From assembly GCA_964618105.1 (NCBI GenBank), contig CAZUAJ010000034.1, positions 1-9,815 on the forward strand: a DNA stretch of 9,815 nucleotides, given 5' to 3'. Position numbers and translations under genes: made by a program. Below the pieces are notes generated by a model. That model was given only the letters and a program-made list of their open reading frames with translations. It made no database searches and was not told where the DNA came from. Shown here piece after piece: positions 5,193-9,815 of this stretch. Position 1 is the stretch's first letter, and every line of letters begins with the position of its first letter. Source of the stretch: CAG-273 sp964618105 (lineage in GTDB: Bacteria; Bacillota; Clostridia; TANB77; CAG-508).

Positions 5193-6947
5193 TTATTCTA
5201 AAATTGCTTTAATACGTCTAACTCCTGCTGAACTTGATTCTTCTTTTTTTATTTTAAAGTGTCCTAATTCCGCTGTATGTTTAGCATGTGGTCCACCACA
5301 AATTTCCTTACTAAAATCTCCTATTGTATACACTTTTACTCTGTCGCCATATTTGTTTTCAAACAAACCTGTTGCACCCATTGCTTTTGCTTCTTCAAGT
5401 GTCATTTCTTCACACATTACTGGCAAATCACGTTTTATTTGTTCATTAACAATTTCTTCTACTCTGGCAATTTGCTCTGGTGTCATTTTTTGTGGATGTG
5501 TAAAGTCAAATCTTAGCCTTTCTGTTGTAATATTTGAACCACTTTGATTTACATGGTCACCCAATACTATTTTTAAAGCCTTGTGTAACAAGTGTGTAGC
5601 TGTATGATATTTAGCTGTTTGTTCATTTTGTTCAGCAAGTCCGCCTTTAAATTTTTGTTCACTACCTAGTCTTGATTTTTCTTGATGTTCTTTGAATAAT
5701 TTATCAAACTCAGAAGTGTCTACTTCTAAACCTTGTTCTTTTGCTAAATCAGATGTAATTTCTGGTGGAAATCCATAAGTTTCATATAATTTAAACATAG
5801 TATAACCATCAATTGTGTTTTTATTTTCTTGTTTTAATTTATTTACAGCTTTTTCAAATTCTTTTTCACCGTGTGATAATGTTTTAACAAATTTATCCTT
5901 TTCATCAAGTATTACCTGTTTTATTGTTTCTTTGTTTACTACTAATTCTGGATATAACTCTTTTAAAGTTTCTATATATAAATCTATTAGTCCTTCAAGT
6001 TCACTTAAGTCTATTTGTAGTTTATTTAAGTGTCTTGTCATTCTTCTAATTAATTTTCTAAGTACATATCCACGGTCAATATTGCTTGGTCTTCCGCCAT
6101 CTGATATAACCATTATACTTGCACGTAAGTGTTCTGCAACAATTCTTCTGCTTTCAATATTATCTTGTTTGGCTAATTGTTCTAGTTTTTCCATTACTGG
6201 TGCAAATAGTTCTGTATCATAAGGCGTTTTCTTTCCTTGTAATAACATTGTAACTCTTTCTAGTCCAAAACCAGTATCTACATTTTGTTGCTTTAATTTT
6301 GTAATAGTTCCATCTTTTGATTTATAATATTCCATAAATACATTATTCCAAATTTCAACATATTTGCCACATCCACATGATGGTTGACAATTGTCTGAAC
6401 AAGCTGGTTTACCTGTATCTAGAAATATTTCTGTGTCTGGTCCGCAAGGTCCTTCTTCTCCTGCTATCCACCAGTTGTCATTTTTTCCATAAAAGTATAT
6501 TCTTTCTTCTGGAATTCCTACTTTTTTCCATACATTTGCTGCAACTTCGTCTTTTGGAGCATCTTCATCCCCTGCAAAGCAAGTAACTGATAGTTTGTTA
6601 GGGTCTATTTCTAGCACTTTTGTTAAAAATTCATAACTCATAGATATTGATTCTTCTTTAAAATAATCTCCTAGTGACCAGTTTCCTAACATTTCAAAAT
6701 ATGTTAAGTGGCGGTTATCTCCTACTTCGTCTATATCGTTTGTTCTTAAGCATTTTTGATAATTTGTAATTCTTGTTCCTGCTGGATGTTTTTCTCCTAA
6801 TAAATATGGTACTAATGGTTGCATTCCAGCTGTTGTAAATAATACAGATGGGTCATTTTCTGGTATTAGCGGTGCACTTGGAATAACACTATGTCCGTGT
6901 TCTTTAAAAAAGTTTAAATATTTATTTCTTAATTCTATTGCTTTCAT
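5193..6947 (-). CDS. alaS: Alanyl-tRNA synthetase, short form lacking the C-terminal C-Ala/DHHA1 region
   Basis: A 584-aa class II synthetase that charges tRNA-Ala. The catalytic domain is complete: FTTAGMQPLVPYL (37-49), the motif 2 region from NYQKCLRTND to FEMLGNWSLGDYF (62-96) and motif 3 DTGFGLERV (224-232). The tRNA-binding helices follow (about 245-440). The editing domain has HTATH (H448, H452) and the second metal half CGGPHAKH (C550, H554). The protein then ends after SSSAGVRRIKAIL. Standard bacterial AlaRS is about 870 aa with a C-terminal oligomerisation/C-Ala part, absent here. The stop is clean and the HIT gene starts 20 bp later, so this looks natural, not broken. Residues 183-193 form a CxxxCxxxCxC insertion absent from the E. 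coli type. The ATG follows AGAGAGG. Short AlaRS forms occur in some other lineages; transfer is an inference. Confidence 0.93.
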   Translation of the reverse strand: MKAIELRNKYLNFFKEHGHSVIPSAPLIPENDPSVLFTTAGMQPLVPYLLGEKHPAGTRITNYQKCLRTNDIDEVGDNRHLTYFEMLGNWSLGDYFKEESISMSYEFLTKVLEIDPNKLSVTCFAGDEDAPKDEVAANVWKKVGIPEERIYFYGKNDNWWIAGEEGPCGPDTEIFLDTGKPACSDNCQPSCGCGKYVEIWNNVFMEYYKSKDGTITKLKQQNVDTGFGLERVTMLLQGKKTPYDTELFAPVMEKLEQLAKQDNIESRRIVAEHLRASIMVISDGGRPSNIDRGYVLRKLIRRMTRHLNKLQIDLSELEGLIDLYIETLKELYPELVVNKETIKQVILDEKDKFVKTLSHGEKEFEKAVNKLKQENKNTIDGYTMFKLYETYGFPPEITSDLAKEQGLEVDTSEFDKLFKEHQEKSRLGSEQKFKGGLAEQNEQTAKYHTATHLLHKALKIVLGDHVNQSGSNITTERLRFDFTHPQKMTPEQIARVEEIVNEQIKRDLPVMCEEMTLEEAKAMGATGLFENKYGDRVKVYTIGDFSKEICGGPHAKHTAELGHFKIKKEESSSAGVRRIKAILE

Positions 6948-6981
6948 ATATAAATTTCCTCTCTTATTTTATACGTTTTAA

Positions 6982-7010
6982 ATTATACAATAATTGCCAT
7001 TAAATTGCAA
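6982..7010 (-). promoter_or_regulatory. Promoter of the alaS-HIT operon
   Basis: On the - strand TTGCAA (7005-7010), a 17-bp spacer and a perfect TATAAT (6982-6987). Transcription would start near 6975, leaving a leader of under 30 nt. That is too short for a T-box, so tRNA-sensing attenuation is unlikely. Confidence 0.65.
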
Positions 7011-7074
7011 TATTAGTCAAAATTTATTTTAAATTTACAATTTAATGGTTAGTGTCACTAAAGGATGGATTAAT

Positions 7075-7176
7075 GTTATTTTTACAGTAACTACTCTTTA
7101 TTCTGTACAGGATAACTATTTTGTATTTTCAAGTTTGCTTGTGTGGGGACCGACAAATTTTATGTTACAGAATAAC
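7075..7176. repeat. Cluster of related short dyads (TACAGnATAAC-like) in the mtaB-alaS gap
   Basis: Three related motifs lie on the + strand: GTTATTTTTACAGTAAC (7075-7091), the near-palindrome TTATTCTGTACAGGATAA (7098-7115, one mismatched pair) and GTTACAGAATAAC (7164-7176, covering the mtaB stop). On the - strand one of them could act as a weak end signal for mtaB. No standard terminator is present. Confidence 0.5.
7121..7159 (+). repeat. Copy B of the ~39-bp dispersed repeat
   Basis: Same orientation as copy A at 3551-3590, about 34 of 39 positions alike, with cores GCTTGTGTGG and ACCGACAAATT. On the - strand the same frame reads LSVPTQA, against LSVSTQA in copy A. It is followed by no variable region, so it may be a short remnant of the same protein family just past mtaB. 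Confidence 0.7.
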
Positions 7177-8436
7177 TTTTTGTATTGTATTTTCTAAATT
7201 TTTGTCAGTTTTCATTTTTACTACCATATAATTTGTTGTATGACCTTTTAAGTAATTTCCTTCTCTTTCTTCTAGTAAAACTTCAACTTCTTTTCCTATA
7301 TATTTTTGGTTATATTCATTTTCATTTTTATTTGATAGTTCTATTAATTTGTTACTTCGTTTTTCTTTTATATTACCATCTATTTGATTAGGCATTTTAG
7401 CTGCAACCGTTCCACTTCTTGGCGAATATTTGAATATGTGCATTTGATAAAATTTTATTTGTTTTAAAAATTCATAAGTTTTGCTAAACTCTTCTTCTGT
7501 TTCCCCTGGAAACCCAACTATAATATCTGTTGTTAAATGTACCTGTGGATATGTGTTTCTTAACAATTTTGCTACTTGTTTGAATTGTTCAATAGTATAT
7601 TTTCTATTCATTCTTTTTAATGTTTCATCACATCCACTTTGTAATGATAAGTGAAAGTGATCACATATTTTTGAAAGTTTTTTTAGCCTTTCTACAAATT
7701 CTTTTGTTATTAAAGTTGGTTCTAAAGAACCTAAACGAATTCTTTGTATTCCATCTATTTTTTGAATTTCTTCTAATAAATCTATTAATTTATATTCTTG
7801 TTTTCCTATTTTGCTTAAAGTTTCTTCGTTAAAATCTTTTCCATAAGATGCTATATGTATGCCTGTTATAATAACTTCTTTTATTCCTTTTTTTGCAACA
7901 TCTGTTATTTCCTTTATTACACTTTCTGGTTTTCTACTTCTTATACGTCCTCTTGCATAAGGAATTATACAGTATGAACAAAATTGGTTGCAACCATCTT
8001 GCACTTTTATAACAGCTCTTGTCTTTTCAGTATATGTAACATCTCCAAAATCCAAAAATTCAGTTTGATGTAATACATCTGATACATATACATTTTTACT
8101 TGCTTGCTCTAAGTATTTAACTATATCATTTTTTTCGTTTATACCTAGTATTAAATCTATTTCTGGAATTTGCTCTAGTTTTTCTTTTGCTACTTGTGCA
8201 TAACAGCCTACTGCAACTAAAATGGCTTGTGGGTTTATGTCTTTCACTCTTCTTAACATTTGCCTTGATTTTTTGTCTGCCATATTTGTTACTGTACATG
8301 TGTTTATAATATATATGTCTGATTTTTCTTCAAAGTCTACTACTTTATAACCTGCTTCTATTAATTTTTGCATCATTGCATTTGTTTCATATTGATTTAC
8401 TTTGCAACCCAAAGTACAAAATGCTACTGTTTTCAT
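7165..8436 (-). CDS. mtaB: tRNA (N6-L-threonylcarbamoyladenosine(37)-C2)-methylthiotransferase MtaB
   Basis: A 423-aa radical-SAM methylthiotransferase that converts t6A37 to ms2t6A37 in ANN-decoding tRNAs. The N-terminal UPF0004 domain has the three cysteines of the auxiliary cluster: C11 (TLGCKVNQYET), C47 (NTCTVT) and C78 (VGCYA). The radical SAM cluster motif CNQFCSYC (C149, C153, C156) follows, with IIPYARGRIRSR just after it. Then come RLGSLEP, HLSLQSGC and TDIIVGFPGE, all typical. The last ~60 residues form a TRAM RNA-binding domain. The start TLGCKVNQYET pattern and HIASYG favour MtaB over MiaB and RimO. The ATG is preceded by AGAGG. Its 3' end lies in a repeat cluster: a sequence like the last ~28 bases of the gene recurs after copy B of the dispersed repeat, suggesting a duplication at an insertion scar. 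Confidence 0.95.
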   Translation of the reverse strand: MKTVAFCTLGCKVNQYETNAMMQKLIEAGYKVVDFEEKSDIYIINTCTVTNMADKKSRQMLRRVKDINPQAILVAVGCYAQVAKEKLEQIPEIDLILGINEKNDIVKYLEQASKNVYVSDVLHQTEFLDFGDVTYTEKTRAVIKVQDGCNQFCSYCIIPYARGRIRSRKPESVIKEITDVAKKGIKEVIITGIHIASYGKDFNEETLSKIGKQEYKLIDLLEEIQKIDGIQRIRLGSLEPTLITKEFVERLKKLSKICDHFHLSLQSGCDETLKRMNRKYTIEQFKQVAKLLRNTYPQVHLTTDIIVGFPGETEEEFSKTYEFLKQIKFYQMHIFKYSPRSGTVAAKMPNQIDGNIKEKRSNKLIELSNKNENEYNQKYIGKEVEVLLEEREGNYLKGHTTNYMVVKMKTDKNLENTIQKVIL

Positions 8437-8476
8437 TGCTATTCCTCTTTCTATTAATTATTGACATTTATTTAAT

Positions 8477-8505
8477 ATACTACTATATTTTACATAAAAA
8501 TACAA
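8477..8505 (-). promoter_or_regulatory. Candidate mtaB promoter
   Basis: On the - strand TTGTAT (8500-8505), a 17-bp spacer and TAGTAT (8477-8482), about 40 bp before the mtaB ATG. The match is moderate. Confidence 0.4.
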
Positions 8506-8584
8506 GCAGATGCTAAAAAAAGGTTTGTATTTCTATCATGTAGGCTACTTACTTATATATTTGTTGTAATTTCAAATTGCAATA

Positions 8585-8632
8585 AAAAAACAGTTAAGCT
8601 AGTTTTTGTTATACTATACTTAACTGTTTTTT
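8585..8632 (-). terminator. Rho-independent terminator of gpr
   Basis: A 14-bp inverted repeat pairs 8585-8598 (AAAAAACAGTTAAG) with 8619-8632 around a 20-nt loop. On the - strand it ends in a run of seven T's. It lies about 25 bp past the gpr stop. The rest of the 8437-8656 gap holds only the mtaB promoter. Confidence 0.85.
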
Positions 8633-8656
8633 ATTTTTTCGTTCGTCAATATTTTA

Positions 8657-9595
8657 CTATTTTTGTGTTGCAAAATTTATTCCTCTTGCAACTATATCTT
8701 TCATATTTTCAATTAAGTCATCAATTTCTTTTGGTGTGACTATAAAGTTATAATCTACAGGAGTTAATACTTCTTTAATCATTTCATATTTATCTTCTTC
8801 TTGCAATTGATTTAAAAATTCATTAGATTTGGCTTCTTGTTGAACCTTTTGAATAAATAAATCTAAGCTATCTGCTGCTATCGTAGCAGCCTCAACAACA
8901 GTTGGAATTCCAATTGCAATTACTGGAACTCCTAACGATTCCTTTGTTAATTCTTTTCTTTCGTTTCCAACACCCGCACCTGGCACTATTCCTGTATCTG
9001 CCAATTGTACTGTACTACTAATTCTCTCTATGCTTCTTGAAGATAGAGCATCTATTACAATTATTAATTTCGGATGAATATTTTCTACTATTCCTTTTAT
9101 AACCTCTAGGGTTTCTATTCCTGTAGTTCCAAGAACTCCTGGCGAAATTGCGCTTACTGGTCTTGTACCTTCTTCAAGCACATCTGGCATATATGTTAAT
9201 AAATGTCTTGTAATGTCTATTTCATTAACAACTTTTGGTCCTAAAGCGTCTGGTGTAACATATAAGTTTCCAAGTCCAACAACTAATATATCATCCTGTG
9301 GTTTTACTAAAGCTTCAATTAAATTTTTTAATTCTTTTGTTACCGCTTCTGATGCTTTTTGTATTTGCTCTTCTCCTGCTATTTTCAAATTTTTAATATC
9401 TATTGTAATATAATTTCCCTTTCTTTTTCCTATTGCTTGCTCACCATTTTCATTCAATACTTTTACTCTTGCTATTTTTATATTTTCAGAAAAATTTTCT
9501 TCTTGAGTTTCTAGTCCATTAATTTCATTTGCTATATTATTTGCCTTTTTAAATAAATCACGTCTTTCCAATGCTAAGTCTGTTCTAAAATTCAT
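8657..9595 (-). CDS. gpr: Germination protease GPR (spore endopeptidase, family A25)
   Basis: A 312-aa protease that starts degradation of small acid-soluble spore proteins (SASP) during germination; it is made as a zymogen in the forespore and loses a short N-terminal propeptide. The start NFRTDLALE is itself SASP-like and typical of GPR. Family signatures are VVGLGNLYVTPDALGP with D116, the MPDVLEEGTRPVSAISPGVLGTTGIET stretch (residues 136-162), IIVIDALSSRS with D182, and GIVPGAGVGNERKE. The two aspartates fit the catalytic pair reported for GPR. I chose the ATG at 9593-9595: GGAGGT (9606-9611) lies 10 bases upstream. A TTG start at 9613 would overlap the ribosome binding site. SASP genes and spoIIP are not in the window. 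This gene shows the organism forms endospores, or did recently. Confidence 0.95.
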   Translation of the reverse strand: MNFRTDLALERRDLFKKANNIANEINGLETQEENFSENIKIARVKVLNENGEQAIGKRKGNYITIDIKNLKIAGEEQIQKASEAVTKELKNLIEALVKPQDDILVVGLGNLYVTPDALGPKVVNEIDITRHLLTYMPDVLEEGTRPVSAISPGVLGTTGIETLEVIKGIVENIHPKLIIVIDALSSRSIERISSTVQLADTGIVPGAGVGNERKELTKESLGVPVIAIGIPTVVEAATIAADSLDLFIQKVQQEAKSNEFLNQLQEEDKYEMIKEVLTPVDYNFIVTPKEIDDLIENMKDIVARGINFATQK

Positions 9596-9624
9596 AATAC
9601 AATTTACCTCCAAATATTTTTTCT

Positions 9625-9654
9625 TATTATTTCCATAAACTTATACATTTATTC
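9625..9654 (-). promoter_or_regulatory. Sigma-G/F-type forespore promoter of gpr
   Basis: On the - strand GAATA (9650-9654) fits the sigma-G -35 (GHATR). After 18 bp, AATAATA (9625-9631) fits 6 of 7 positions of the -10 (CATWHTA). No good sigma-A pair is seen. Forespore expression is expected for gpr. Confidence 0.55.
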
Positions 9655-9663
9655 TAAAAAAGC

Positions 9664-9692
9664 TTGCTATTTTTTGTTTTTTTTGCTATTAT
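9664..9692 (+). promoter_or_regulatory. Promoter of tRNA-Leu
   Basis: TTGCTA (9664-9669), a 17-bp T-rich spacer and TATTAT (9687-9692) lie 19 bp before the mature tRNA 5' end. It is divergent from the gpr promoter. Confidence 0.6.
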
Positions 9693-9711
9693 ATTTAAGT
9701 AATATTTTTAT

Positions 9712-9753
9712 GCAGGTGTGGCGGAATTGGCAGACGCACAGGACTCAAAATCT
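9712..9753 (+). tRNA. tRNA-Leu (anticodon CAA), 5' half, interrupted
   Basis: The 5' half of a leucine tRNA is unmistakable: acceptor strand GCAGGTG (9712-9718), TG, D stem GCG (9721-9723) with CGC (9735-9737), the class II D loop GAATTGGCAGA, anticodon stem CAGGA (9739-9743) and loop CTCAAAA with anticodon CAA (9746-9748). The 3' anticodon strand should be TCCTG or equivalent. The sequence reads TCT and then AAATGG, and no variable arm or T arm appears before the window ends 62 bases later. The gene is therefore interrupted, most simply by an intron. The 3' half must lie beyond the right edge if the gene is functional. Confidence 0.85.
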
Positions 9754-9815
9754 AAATGGATTTTTTAGTGCTAAAACTTATAAGTATTGAAAATAGTAAT
9801 GTTTAGATATTTGCT
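9754..9815 (+). other. Start of a putative group I intron in tRNA-Leu(CAA), cut by the window edge
   Basis: AAAATCT (9747-9753, exon side) can pair with GGATTTT (9758-9764) across the loop AAAT. The last exon base U9753 then faces G9758 in a U.G wobble, as in group I P1 helices. The intron would begin AAATGG. The split after U9753 leaves UCU to pair with A31, G30 and, by wobble, G29 of the anticodon stem. The catalytic core (P3-P8, guanosine site) is outside the window, so the class is unproven. No protein reading frame of note starts here. Confidence 0.45.

Noticed and set aside
5277..6586. Several + strand reading frames inside alaS
   Set aside because: They are antisense shadows of a well-supported gene, rich in Phe/Leu/Ser as expected from the complement of AT-rich coding DNA.
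6948..6981. T-box riboswitch or attenuator in front of alaS
   Set aside because: The promoter leaves a leader of under 30 nt, and no T-box core or terminator/antiterminator pair is seen.
9596..9613. Longer gpr from a TTG start
   Set aside because: The TTG overlaps the GGAGGT ribosome binding site, and the family start NFRTD follows the ATG at 9595.
1..9815. CRISPR array, insertion sequence or integrase
   Set aside because: No regularly spaced repeats, transposase or recombinase motifs are seen in any frame.

Overview
The window looks like a chromosomal segment of a low-GC, spore-forming Firmicute, most likely an uncultivated or gut-type Clostridia. This rests on the AT-rich coding and intergenic DNA, strong GGAGG-type ribosome binding sites, encoded tRNA CCA ends, a germination protease gene (gpr) with a sigma-G-like promoter, and a sortase. 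I cannot name the species.

Layout, left to right. The 3' end of an SPFH/stomatin-like gene runs in on the + strand and ends at a strong bidirectional terminator. On the - strand follow ruvA and rarA, both DNA repair and recombination genes. Divergent to ruvA, tcdA runs on the + strand. Between tcdA and the next genes is a short GC-richer island on the - strand. It holds a broken coding fragment that looks like the variable region of a diversity-generating retroelement (DGR) target protein, with a long imperfect hairpin beside it. Then comes a - strand tRNA pair (His, Gln) with its own promoter and terminator. Next are a membrane-anchored sortase, a HIT-family hydrolase and a short alanyl-tRNA synthetase, all on the - strand, followed by mtaB and gpr. 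At the right edge a + strand tRNA-Leu(CAA) gene starts normally but departs from the tRNA fold just after the anticodon loop, as expected for an intron.

How the genes work together. Much of the window serves tRNA biology: AlaRS charges tRNA-Ala, TcdA cyclises t6A37, MtaB methylthiolates t6A37, and there are three tRNA genes. RuvA and RarA both act at stalled or recombining forks; no ruvB is present here. gpr, sortase and SPFH are unrelated in function.

Points most worth a second look: (1) the tRNA-Leu(CAA) interruption, with a P1-like helix ending in a U.G pair, which suggests a group I intron; (2) the orphan DGR-like variable region, with no reverse transcriptase or template repeat in the window; (3) a ~39-bp repeat shared by the flank of that fragment and the mtaB-alaS intergenic region; (4) the alanyl-tRNA synthetase, which ends right after the editing domain and carries a four-cysteine insertion.
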